5,709 nucleotides of DNA from Planctomycetes bacterium GWF2_50_10 (GCA_001824635.1 MHYB01000036.1:1-5709), one strand, 5' to 3'; counted from the first letter of the stretch, positions 1-5,040 are shown. Program-made: numbers and translations. Notes: generated by a model not told the origin, from the sequence alone.

Positions 1-302
1 GTATTTGTATGAAGCATCAGGTCAAAAACCGTACCGCCCCTCAATCCCACCGCACAAAGCCCCGCCGGTACCGCCAGCACCCCCTTTTGTCTCCCCAGCG
101 GCCACCCTATGAAGTATCCAATAAACCCAAGTACAAAGCTCACCAGCCCAAGTACTGCTATCCTACCCGCGCCTAAACCAAGCACCACCGCCCCCATACC
201 GTCCGCCGGCCTGAACCAGTCCCACAAAAACCAGCCAAAAACCGCCACCCCCATACCCATGATCAACGTCAGCTTGATCCTGCTCGTCCACGATAATTCC
301 AT
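1..302 (-). CDS. Small integral membrane protein, C-terminus cut off by window edge
   Basis: Reading the minus strand from an ATG at 302 gives an uninterrupted 100-codon frame that runs off the left end of the window, so the C-terminus is missing. The start is well supported: GGTGAGG (308-314) lies 5 nt upstream. The protein is very rich in Gly, Val, Leu and Ile. A short N-terminus with Arg8 and Lys10 leads into a first likely membrane helix (about residues 9-27), then a polar turn (Arg31, Pro32, Asp34). A second hydrophobic stretch (about 48-68) follows, then a short basic turn (Arg71, Lys73), then a third hydrophobic segment (about 74-97). I do not recognise a family; there is no catalytic motif. 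It is transcribed divergently from hydG. The bottom strand is rich in G-ending codons, matching the C-rich look of the top strand. That it is an inner-membrane protein is an inference from hydrophobicity. Confidence 0.72.
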   Translation of the reverse strand, partial: MELSWTSRIKLTLIMGMGVAVFGWFLWDWFRPADGMGAVVLGLGAGRIAVLGLVSFVLGFIGYFIGWPLGRQKGVLAVPAGLCAVGLRGGTVFDLMLHTN

Positions 303-376
303 ATTAACCTCACCGCCCCAGCAGGGCTCTATCCGCAAACCATTACTTATGCCCGACCTACGTTCCTTCTGAGCAT

Positions 377-405
377 ATTCTGTTCACTTTTGCCAAACTT
401 ATCAA
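377..405 (-). promoter_or_regulatory. Candidate sigma-70 promoter for the leftward membrane-protein gene
   Basis: On the minus strand, TTGATA (400-405, 5 of 6 consensus bases) is separated by exactly 17 bp from CAGAAT (377-382, 4 of 6). The expected transcript start would be near 370, giving a leader of about 68 nt before the ATG at 302. A short GCCC/GGGC stem (315-327) lies in that leader just before the ribosome binding site. Found by consensus matching only. Confidence 0.4.
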
Positions 406-410
406 TATCT

Positions 411-428
411 TTATGTCCGCCGACATAA
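411..428. promoter_or_regulatory. Inverted repeat TTATGTC-N4-GACATAA, candidate shared operator
   Basis: Two perfect 7-bp arms (411-417 and 422-428) are separated by CGCC. The element sits 5 bp from the candidate -35 of the leftward promoter (ending at 405) and 5 bp from the candidate -35 of the hydG promoter (starting at 434), so it is centred between the two divergent promoters. Its N4-spaced dyad resembles in geometry the sites of dimeric regulators of the FNR/CRP type, but the half-site is not the FNR sequence TTGAT. The regulator is unknown. Confidence 0.45.
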
Positions 429-433
429 GTTTA

Positions 434-462
434 TTGCTACAATACCTATACCGGCGTATACT
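434..462 (+). promoter_or_regulatory. Candidate sigma-70 promoter for hydG
   Basis: TTGCTA (434-439, 4 of 6) and TATACT (457-462, 5 of 6) are separated by an ideal 17-bp spacer. Transcription would begin near 469, leaving a leader of about 38 nt before the hydG start at 507. An overlapping TATAGT (462-467) could be an alternative -10 box. Confidence 0.5.
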
Positions 463-506
463 ATAGTAAACAACTTCCGCCTGATTTCTATTTTGGGACT
501 TAAAAA

Positions 507-1913
507 ATGACTAACGCAACAAGCTTTATCGACCATGACAGGATCAATTCAACACTCGCCGCGGCAAAAACCCCTTCGCAGGCCCAGCTAAGCGAAATCC
601 TCGCCAGAGCCTTGGAGCTTAAAGGCTTATCCACCAGCCAAATCGCCCAGCTCCTCCAGGTAACCGATCCCGACCAGCTCAACAGCATTTTCGACACCGC
701 CCGCCAGGTCAAAACAGGCATTTACGGCCAGCGCCTCGTGCTTTTCGCCCCTTTATATATCTCCAACCTCTGTGCCAACGACTGCGCATACTGCGCATTC
801 CGCATCCGCAATAAGAAACTCAAACGCCGCGCACTCCGCCAGGACGAGATCCGCCGCGAAGTGGAAGTCCTCATAAACGAAGGCCACAAACGCATCCTCC
901 TCGTCGCCGGCGAATCCTACCCCGCACAAGGCCTGCAATACGTCTTCGACGCCGTCGATTCCGTATATTCCGTCAAAAGCGGCAAATCCGGCTCGATCCG
1001 CCGCGTTAATGTCAATATCGCCCCGCTCTCTGTCGAGGAATTCAAAGCCTTAAAAGCACATAACATCGGAACTTACCAGATATTCCAGGAAACCTACCAC
1101 CTGCCCACATACCAGAAAATGCACTTGGCAGGCCCAAAAAAGGACTACGTCTGGCGAGTTGAAGCCCCCGACCGCGCCATGCAGGCCGGCATAGATGATG
1201 TCGGCGTCGGCATACTCTTCGGCCTTTACGACTACAAATTCGAGATCCTCGGCCTGATGGAACACATCGCCCACCTCGAATCCCGTTACGGCGTCGGCCC
1301 GCACACCGTCTCCGTACCCCGCCTCGAACCAGCCTGCGGCTCCGACGTCAGCGCAAGCCCGCCCTACCCCGTCGACGACACCACCTTCAAAAAGATCGTC
1401 GCCATCCTCCGACTCGCAGTCCCCTATACCGGCATAATCATGTCCACCCGCGAGACCGCCAGGATCCGCCGCGAAACCTTCGCCCTGGGCGTTTCCCAGC
1501 TTAGCGCCTCAAGCCGCACCAACCCCGGCGGCTATTCCGAGAACGACCGCGACTTCGACCAGGCCCAGTTCTCACTCGGCGACCACCGCAGCCTCGACGA
1601 AGTCATCGCCGATTTGGCACAGATGGGCTATATCCCCTCTTTCTGCACCGCCTGCTACCGCCTCGGCCGCACCGGCGACCACTTCATGGAACTCGCCAAA
1701 CCCGGCCAGATAAAATTCATGTGCGACCCCAACGCCCTGGCCACCTTCACAGAATACCTCCTCGACTACGCCACCCCCGCCACAAGGGACCTGGGCACCA
1801 AAATGATATCCGAAAAACTAACCCAAATCGCCCAAACCAACCCCCAAATGGCCCAATCCGCCCAGAAAATGATCACTGAGATCGAGTCCGGTAAACGAGA
1901 TGTCTATATTTAA
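507..1913 (+). CDS. hydG: [FeFe] hydrogenase H-cluster radical SAM maturase HydG (tyrosine lyase)
   Basis: HydG is a radical SAM enzyme related to the thiamine enzyme ThiH. It cleaves tyrosine to p-cresol and dehydroglycine, and turns the latter into the CO and cyanide ligands of an iron-cysteine synthon for the hydrogenase H-cluster, together with HydE and HydF in the cytoplasm. The 468-residue length is normal for the family. The radical SAM cluster motif CX3CX2C is at Cys89, Cys93 and Cys96 (CANDCAYC). The HydG-specific C-terminal motif CX2CX22C, which holds the auxiliary cluster, is complete at Cys380, Cys383 and Cys406; this separates HydG from ThiH. Further family-like segments are 'QETYH' (194-198), 'SVPRLEPA' (269-276) and 'SASSRTNPGGY' (333-343). 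The ATG has only a weak GGGA 8 nt upstream, but the upstream region is not coding-like and this start gives the usual N-terminus. Codons are strongly C-ending. No hydE, hydF or hydrogenase gene is in the window. Confidence 0.97.
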   Translation: MTNATSFIDHDRINSTLAAAKTPSQAQLSEILARALELKGLSTSQIAQLLQVTDPDQLNSIFDTARQVKTGIYGQRLVLFAPLYISNLCANDCAYCAFRIRNKKLKRRALRQDEIRREVEVLINEGHKRILLVAGESYPAQGLQYVFDAVDSVYSVKSGKSGSIRRVNVNIAPLSVEEFKALKAHNIGTYQIFQETYHLPTYQKMHLAGPKKDYVWRVEAPDRAMQAGIDDVGVGILFGLYDYKFEILGLMEHIAHLESRYGVGPHTVSVPRLEPACGSDVSASPPYPVDDTTFKKIVAILRLAVPYTGIIMSTRETARIRRETFALGVSQLSASSRTNPGGYSENDRDFDQAQFSLGDHRSLDEVIADLAQMGYIPSFCTACYRLGRTGDHFMELAKPGQIKFMCDPNALATFTEYLLDYATPATRDLGTKMISEKLTQIAQTNPQMAQSAQKMITEIESGKRDVYI

Positions 1914-1945
1914 AATGGGGACGATTTCACAATTCTTTTTTGCGA

Positions 1946-1959
1946 AACTTGCGCAAGTT
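1946..1959. repeat. 14-bp perfect palindrome AACTTGCGCAAGTT (copy 1)
   Basis: A fully self-complementary 14-mer 33 bp after the hydG stop codon. The inner 13 bases CTTGCGCAAGTTG (1948-1960) recur exactly at 2050-2062. No T-tract follows on the + strand, so it does not look like an intrinsic terminator; a protein-binding site or a remnant of a dispersed repeat is more likely. Confidence 0.6.
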
Positions 1960-1965
1960 GAGAAA

Positions 1966-2207
1966 GGGTAGGGTAGGGTTTTGAGTTTTGAGTGGTGAGT
2001 TTTGAATTCAATGCGGGTTTTTGTGGGCGGCAGAGTGGTTTTTGGTGGGCTTGCGCAAGTTGTTGTACATGAAAAAAAGTGTGTCAAGTGCATTTTTGGG
2101 GGGTGTTTGGGGGTAGTTTGGGGCAGTTTTTAGTCGTTAGTTATCAGTTTTTAGTGAAAAAAGCATTTAAAATTGATGGTTTGGGGGTGGATCGGGGGTG
2201 GTTTGGA
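1966..2207. repeat. G/T-rich intergenic stretch made of short tandem repeats
   Basis: No gene is supported in the 412 bp between hydG and the prepilin gene (1914-2325). Most of it is simple-sequence DNA with nearly all G and T on the + strand. Three pentamers GGGTA/GGGTT occupy 1966-1980. Four heptamers of the type TTTTGAG occupy 1979-2006 (third copy TGGTGAG, fourth TTTTGAA). Three units of about 11 bp, each a G-run of 4-6 plus T/A/C-GTTT, occupy 2098-2129. CAGTTTTTAGT occurs at 2124-2134 and 2145-2155, and GGGGGTGG at 2183-2190 and 2194-2201. The G-runs could form quadruplex structure in the hydG transcript or the non-template strand, though no single block shows a textbook four-run G3 motif with short loops. 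Confidence 0.6.
2050..2062. repeat. Second copy of the TTGCGCAA-centred palindrome
   Basis: CTTGCGCAAG (2050-2059) is a perfect 10-bp palindrome, and CTTGCGCAAGTTG matches 1948-1960 over 13 bases. The two copies lie 102 bp apart in the same orientation, enclosing the pentamer and heptamer tandem repeats. Confidence 0.55.
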
Positions 2208-2260
2208 ACTGGAGTGCTAACATTCGGAATTTTTTGGAAGAAGACATCTGTTTTTTCTTT

Positions 2261-2288
2261 TCAGTGTTAATCCGTGTAAATCCGTGGC
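2261..2288 (+). repeat. Dispersed 'ATCxGTG' repeat, copy A
   Basis: Contains the chain CAGTG-TTAATCCGTG-TAAATCCGTGGC, three GTG-ending units of 8-10 bp that typify this repeat family. It lies 38 bp before the prepilin start codon, in the same orientation as copies B, C and E and as the right arm of copy D. A further degenerate AAATCC follows at 2290-2295. Confidence 0.65.
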
Positions 2289-2325
2289 TAAATCCATAGC
2301 CTGATTCACCCGATAAAACCACCGT

Positions 2326-2844
2326 ATGCGCAAACAATACAAAAAAAAGCCGTTTTTAACTGTGAAATCTGTGCCAATCAGTGTATCTGTGGCCGGCTTC
2401 TCCCTCGTTGAGGTGTTAATCGTAGTCGCCATCCTGGGCATAATGGCCGCAATCATCTACCCCGAATACCAAAACGCCGCCCAAAAAGCAAAAGAAGCCA
2501 CAGCAAAAGAAAACCTAAGAGTCCTCCGCGAAGCAATCGAACGCTACTGCATAGACCACGACGGTATCCCACCGGGATACTTTGCGAATAAAATTACTGA
2601 AATCCCCGCTTCAGGCAATGTTAAAATCCAACTCGTTTCAAGCACGGCTAAATACTTGATGGCTTTGCCTAAAAATCCCTTTAACAATTTTGCAACATTG
2701 CTTGTTTTAGAAGATGCTACAGATTTCCCAAGCGAGCCATTACAAACAACTGTGTACGGATGGATTTATAAGCCCTCTGAAAAAACAATTAAGCTGAACT
2801 GGACAGGAACAGATTCCGAGGGGACAAAATACTTTAATTATTAA
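2326..2844 (+). CDS. Prepilin-like protein with type IV pilin/pseudopilin N-terminal methylation motif
   Basis: A 172-residue protein of the type II secretion pseudopilin/type IV pilin class. The prepilin signal is clear: cleavage by prepilin peptidase is expected between Gly24 and Phe25, giving a mature N-terminus 'FSLVEVLIVVAILGIMAAII' with the conserved Glu at mature position 5 (Glu29). That segment is the inner-membrane anchor and assembly helix. A helical stretch continues to about residue 75 ('KENLRVLREAIERY'), then a short globular domain with 'PKNPFNN' near residue 118. The 24-residue leader is unusually long: Lys/Arg-rich residues 1-8, then residues 12-23 encoded by a dispersed repeat (2358-2393). 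No Shine-Dalgarno is visible before the ATG. Later GTG codons (13, 16, 22) have no better one and would lose the basic residues, so I keep the ATG. Base use shifts from GC-rich to AT-rich near codon 80. Stands alone; no secretion machinery genes are in view. Confidence 0.85.
   Translation: MRKQYKKKPFLTVKSVPISVSVAGFSLVEVLIVVAILGIMAAIIYPEYQNAAQKAKEATAKENLRVLREAIERYCIDHDGIPPGYFANKITEIPASGNVKIQLVSSTAKYLMALPKNPFNNFATLLVLEDATDFPSEPLQTTVYGWIYKPSEKTIKLNWTGTDSEGTKYFNY
2358..2393 (+). repeat. Dispersed 'ATCxGTG' repeat, copy B, inside the prepilin leader
   Basis: These 36 bp match 4625-4660 with only two differences, sharing for example the 12-mer GTGTATCTGTGG (2381-2392 and 4648-4659). The segment is 12 codons long and open in the prepilin frame, encoding most of residues 12-23 (TVKSVPISVSVA) directly before the Gly24/Phe25 cleavage site. 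Confidence 0.85.
2564..2580. repeat. Inverted repeat GTATCCC-ACC-GGGATAC within the prepilin gene
   Basis: Perfect 7-bp arms with a 3-nt loop, encoding the Gly-Ile-Pro-Pro-Gly-Tyr turn. It lies exactly where the gene changes from GC-rich to AT-rich codon use. Confidence 0.5.
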
Positions 2845-2924
2845 TTACCACGCACTCCTAAGACATCAAAAAATTGACTTGATTTGCCATATTATTTTTG
2901 CTTGAGAGTTCTGCAATCAGATTG

Positions 2925-3479
2925 TTAAAGTACAGTTCGTTTATTAAACACAATTTTTTCAGGATTTCTATTGATATTCTCAATATCTGGGTCAGTGGCG
3001 CCCTCCAACCAACCATAACTGCGCCATTCCACTTCCCAGGTTTTACCATCTTTTGATGCCTTGCCGACAAGCGTGTCCTCCATTCGGCCTTTCAGGCTGT
3101 CTTTCGGAAATTTTAATTCGTAATCTTTAATAACAATTCTCACCTTAATTATTTCAGAATTGGGATCATAACCAGTCTCGACCGGTCCTAAGTCAAATGC
3201 GAAATATGTGTTTGGGTCTGGTCCCTCACCCATAATACCCCCTTCTTTAACGATCACCCTTCCGGCGACATAATGAAACATCTCAGGAATAGTACCGTCC
3301 TTGTCAAACTTCAGTTCCCATTTTTGAGTACTCAGTGGACCAACCTGAACCTCCCACACACCTATCATTTGAGGAGGGAAATATGCCTCCCTAATTCTAG
3401 GACTTCCAGTCTTAGCGGAACGATTGCAGCCACAAAACCCCAAGCAACAAATAATCATTAATAAAGTAAACTGCCTCAT
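2925..3479 (-). CDS. Putative small lipoprotein, function unknown
   Basis: A 184-residue protein starting at the ATG at 3479, with AAGGA 6 nt upstream. The N-terminus is a short basic-then-hydrophobic signal (residues 1-17) leading to 'GFCGCN'; Cys18 is the probable lipidated residue, although Phe at -3 is not the classical lipobox residue. The mature part is polar and beta-rich. It begins with 'IGVWEVQVGP' (about 39-48) followed by 'WELKFDKDGTI' (about 54-64), a tryptophan plus 'F..DGT' pattern common in small lipocalin-like or calycin-like domains. Later 'KDGKTWEVEWRSYGW' (about 143-157) repeats that flavour. The resemblance is only in pattern and I do not assign a family. Export to the cell envelope is inferred from the signal. 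The gene converges with the prepilin gene, leaving an 80-bp gap with no strong terminator. It is more AT-rich than hydG. Confidence 0.75.
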   Translation of the reverse strand: MRQFTLLMIICCLGFCGCNRSAKTGSPRIREAYFPPQMIGVWEVQVGPLSTQKWELKFDKDGTIPEMFHYVAGRVIVKEGGIMGEGPDPNTYFAFDLGPVETGYDPNSEIIKVRIVIKDYELKFPKDSLKGRMEDTLVGKASKDGKTWEVEWRSYGWLEGATDPDIENINRNPEKIVFNKRTVL

Positions 3480-3513
3480 ATTGGTTCCTTCAGATTTTAT
3501 TTAGTACACATAT

Positions 3514-3542
3514 AGTATAACAGGCTTCTGGCGCAAAGAAAA
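3514..3542 (-). promoter_or_regulatory. Candidate extended -10 promoter for the lipoprotein gene
   Basis: On the minus strand TGTTATACT (3522 down to 3514) is an extended -10 element (TGn plus TATACT, 5 of 6). The -35 position (3537-3542, TTTTCT, 17-bp spacer) matches poorly, as is usual for extended -10 promoters, and overlaps the base of the upstream terminator hairpin. The predicted start near 3507 leaves a leader of about 28 nt. Confidence 0.5.
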
Positions 3543-3570
3543 GAGGCATCCACTTAGGGACGCCTCTTTT
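3539..3570 (-). terminator. Intrinsic terminator hairpin after PEP-CTERM gene 1
   Basis: AAAAGAGGC (3539-3547) pairs perfectly with GCCTCTTTT (3562-3570). Four further pairs including one G-T wobble extend the stem inward to about 13 bp with a 6-nt loop. On the minus strand the stem ends in TTTTCTTT, the expected U-rich tail. It begins 31 bp after the stop codon of the PEP-CTERM gene. Confidence 0.75.
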
Positions 3571-3601
3571 AAGATGCTCATTTTTTTTAATGTGCTGGAG
3601 C

Positions 3602-4105
3602 TTATTTCTTCTTGCGAAGGAACAGACCACCAAGGCCCAGAAGAGCCATTGTCACTGGTTCGGGAACTGATGCAAGGGTTACCTGACCCGCAACGGAAGC
3701 ATCGAAATTTCCGTCAACATTGAGAACTTGAATAGTAACAGGAAGTTGACCGGCCGTAACCGTGAAAAATGTCTTCAAGGGCATGACAGCGCCGGTCGAA
3801 CTTGTAATTGTCCAAACGGGGCCATCAAAACCAGCAGCCACATTACCCAATGCACCAATCACAGAGTCTGCGGCTACACCTGACTGATCCGGCATAACAG
3901 ATTTGTCGGCGGTCAACGTAATGGCTTTGTCACTAACAATAGCCATATAATAATCTACACCGGTGTACTCCATTAATATTTCGAGAGTAGAACCTGTGCC
4001 ATTGTAGCCGTTAGCAACAGTTGTGCCATCAACCTTAAATTCAAGAGCTGCATTTGCCATCGGGACTACGGCCAACAAGGCCACGATCAAAGCTAATTTC
4101 TTCAT
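3602..4105 (-). CDS. PEP-CTERM sorting domain protein 1
   Basis: A 167-residue secreted protein. Residues 1-19 form a Sec signal peptide (MKK, hydrophobic core, cleavage after Ala-Asn-Ala). Residues 20-146 are a beta-rich, Gly/Thr/Val-rich domain with no cysteines. The C-terminus is a PEP-CTERM signal: 'VPEP' (147-150), a hydrophobic stretch 'TMALLGLGGLFL' and a final Arg-Lys-Lys-Lys. In this system an exosortase is thought to process the C-terminal signal so the protein reaches the cell surface or matrix. The chosen ATG has a perfect AAGGAGG 7 nt upstream and opens directly on the signal peptide; the frame stays open 28 codons further upstream (to 4189), which would bury the signal and is rejected. 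The paralogue at 5170-5670 is about 88% identical over residues 21-144. A cohesin- or carbohydrate-binding-like sandwich fold is possible from the strand pattern, but unproven. Confidence 0.9.
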   Translation of the reverse strand: MKKLALIVALLAVVPMANAALEFKVDGTTVANGYNGTGSTLEILMEYTGVDYYMAIVSDKAITLTADKSVMPDQSGVAADSVIGALGNVAAGFDGPVWTITSSTGAVMPLKTFFTVTAGQLPVTIQVLNVDGNFDASVAGQVTLASVPEPVTMALLGLGGLFLRKKK

Positions 4106-4112
4106 TTGCGAT

Positions 4113-4119
4113 CCTCCTT
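4113..4119 (-). promoter_or_regulatory. Ribosome binding site AAGGAGG that fixes the PEP-CTERM 1 start
   Basis: A full-length Shine-Dalgarno match with a 7-nt spacing to the ATG at 4105. It decides between this start and the longer open frame beginning at 4189. Confidence 0.85.
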
Positions 4120-4139
4120 CAAAAGGAATTTCTAAATAT

Positions 4140-4198
4140 TGTGTTTCTTCGTTTCTCGAAAACACATTTTGTAACTGTCGGGTAAACACTACTCGACA
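4140..4198 (-). promoter_or_regulatory. Two stem-loops in the upstream region of PEP-CTERM gene 1
   Basis: TGTGTTT (4140-4146) pairs with AAACACA (4160-4166), and TCG/CGA (4149-4151 and 4157-4159) extends the stem across a 2-nt bulge to a 5-nt loop. Immediately upstream, TGTCG (4176-4180) pairs with CGACA (4194-4198), and GTA/TAC continue after one mismatch. They could lie in the transcript leader or act as binding sites; no convincing -35/-10 pair was found to decide which. Confidence 0.35.
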
Positions 4199-4255
4199 AC
4201 TATTACGCGTTTTTGAATTTGCCCGTAAATCTCAGCACCTTTTCAGCCATCGATT

Positions 4256-4300
4256 CTGATTCCGTGAAAATCTTCCACAAAATCCGTGCAATCAGTGGCC
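4256..4300 (+). repeat. Dispersed 'ATCxGTG' repeat, copy C (degenerate)
   Basis: Contains TCCGTGAAAATC (4261-4272) and AAATCCGTGCAATCAGTGGCC (4280-4300), the same chain of GTG-ending units as the other copies but with more differences. It lies upstream of PEP-CTERM gene 1. Confidence 0.6.
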
Positions 4301-4573
4301 GTACCTGAATCCGAGACAAGGCCAGTCAACAAAGGTCCGAAAACAAACTAACTGCCAAAACAGTTACGATGCACAGACGCTTAGTGACCTTTTGAAGAGT
4401 TATTCCCTTCCCCCACACTGAAGAGTTCTCGTCGGTTCCCCAACCAACAAATGTAATATACCACAAAGCGTGCCACTGCTGCAAGAGTATTTTTTATAAG
4501 ATACAATTTTTTTTGCAAAACGCTGTTTTTATGTTGATATTGGGCTTTTTACCGGGCTTGCAGCACAGCTTTT
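4301..4573. other. Gene-free stretch with no recognised element
   Basis: I see no coding frame, RNA gene or strong terminator here. Only minor structure is present: TAACTG/CAGTTA arms around a 6-nt loop (4349-4366), TGAAGAGTT twice (4393-4401 and 4419-4427), and A/T tracts around 4485-4520. Those tracts might end transcription of the upstream minus-strand gene but lack a stable stem. Confidence 0.5.
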
Positions 4574-4662
4574 CACAGATTTCACTGTACCATAGATGGC
4601 ACTGATTATACTGATTTCGCTGTAAACTGCGAAATCTGTGCCTATCAGTGTATCTGTGGCAC
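4574..4662. repeat. Dispersed 'ATCxGTG' repeat, copy D, forming a large imperfect hairpin
   Basis: The right arm (4629-4662) is nearly identical to copy B. The left arm (4587-4620) is the same repeat inverted. About 26 of 34 positions pair, allowing two one-base offsets, around the 8-nt centre 4621-4628; the innermost GATTTCGC/GCGAAATC pairs perfectly. A further inverted fragment (CACAGATTTCACTG, 4574-4587) extends the left side. The last base of the right arm is also the last base of the GxxExxY stop codon. No T-tract follows on the minus strand. Confidence 0.75.
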
Positions 4663-5030
4663 TACCTAACGAATCTTTTGACTGTGACGGTTGGGCCAAA
4701 ATTGATCAGTAGGCCCACTTCAAAACCGGTGGCTTTGAGGTAATTGAGAATTTGAGCCTCATTGCCAGGCTCTAAAGTTGCTAACGCTTTTAATTCGATA
4801 AGAACTTTATCTTCGACAATAATATCGGACCGATGCTCTCCAACCACTTGCCCTCTAAAACTGATCGCAACAGGTTTTTCGCTCTGAGCCGACATTCCCA
4901 GGGCAGCCAATTCAATGAGTAATGCCCTAAGATAAATTTTTTCAATGAACCCCGCTCCAAGTTCATTATGCACAGTGTAAGCAGCCTTGATTATCTGTCC
5001 CGTCAGTTCCTGGTGTTTATATTCCGCCAT
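4662..5030 (-). CDS. GxxExxY family protein (PD-(D/E)XK nuclease-like)
   Basis: A complete 122-residue GxxExxY protein, the usual length of this family, which belongs to the PD-(D/E)XK nuclease-like superfamily. The name motif is at Gly27-Phe-Ile-Glu30-Lys-Ile-Tyr33, preceded by the typical 'AAYTVHNELG' helix. The nuclease-type core is visible as Asp69 (SDIIVEDK), then Glu79-Leu-Lys81 (IELKA), followed by Gln93 and Tyr97 in 'QILNYLKATG', and the closing 'VGLLINFG' strand (105-112). All presumed active-site residues are present. The biochemical role of the family is not established to my knowledge; DNA or RNA cleavage is inferred from the fold. The start has AGAGGAG 3 nt upstream. No promoter is visible between the terminator of the previous gene and the start, a space occupied by repeat copy E, so the repeat may supply it or transcription may read through. 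Confidence 0.92.
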   Translation of the reverse strand: MAEYKHQELTGQIIKAAYTVHNELGAGFIEKIYLRALLIELAALGMSAQSEKPVAISFRGQVVGEHRSDIIVEDKVLIELKALATLEPGNEAQILNYLKATGFEVGLLINFGPTVTVKRFVR

Positions 5031-5040
5031 CTGCTCCTCT

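Noticed and set aside
109..372. Plus-strand open frame encoding a Pro/Ser/Thr-rich 87-residue peptide
   Set aside because: It is the antisense shadow of the minus-strand membrane-protein gene, which has a good ribosome binding site and a coherent hydrophobic protein.
500..1304. Three minus-strand open frames inside hydG (500-721, 753-938, 1050-1304)
   Set aside because: Antisense artefacts of the C-ending codon bias of hydG; no motif or ribosome binding support.
1946..1959. The palindrome after hydG considered as its terminator
   Set aside because: The stem is short with essentially no loop and no T-tract follows on the + strand.
1818..2456. Open frames across the hydG-prepilin gap on both strands (1818-2093, 2079-2270, 2217-2456)
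   Set aside because: They consist of translated simple repeats or of the dispersed repeat and have no family resemblance or start signals.
2874..2895. TTGACT and TATTAT considered as a promoter in the convergent gap
   Set aside because: The spacing is only 10 bp and no gene lies downstream on the + strand.
2858..3461. Open frames overlapping the lipoprotein gene (2858-3070 minus, 3273-3461 plus)
   Set aside because: Out-of-frame shadows of a gene with a signal peptide and ribosome binding site.
4106..4189. 28-codon N-terminal extension of PEP-CTERM protein 1
   Set aside because: It would place the signal peptide in the middle of the protein, crosses the AAGGAGG site, and the paralogue starts at the equivalent of 4105.
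4203..4250. 15-codon minus-strand frame starting MAEKVLRF
   Set aside because: Too short, no ribosome binding site, and it emerges from the degenerate repeat copy C; chance is the simpler explanation.
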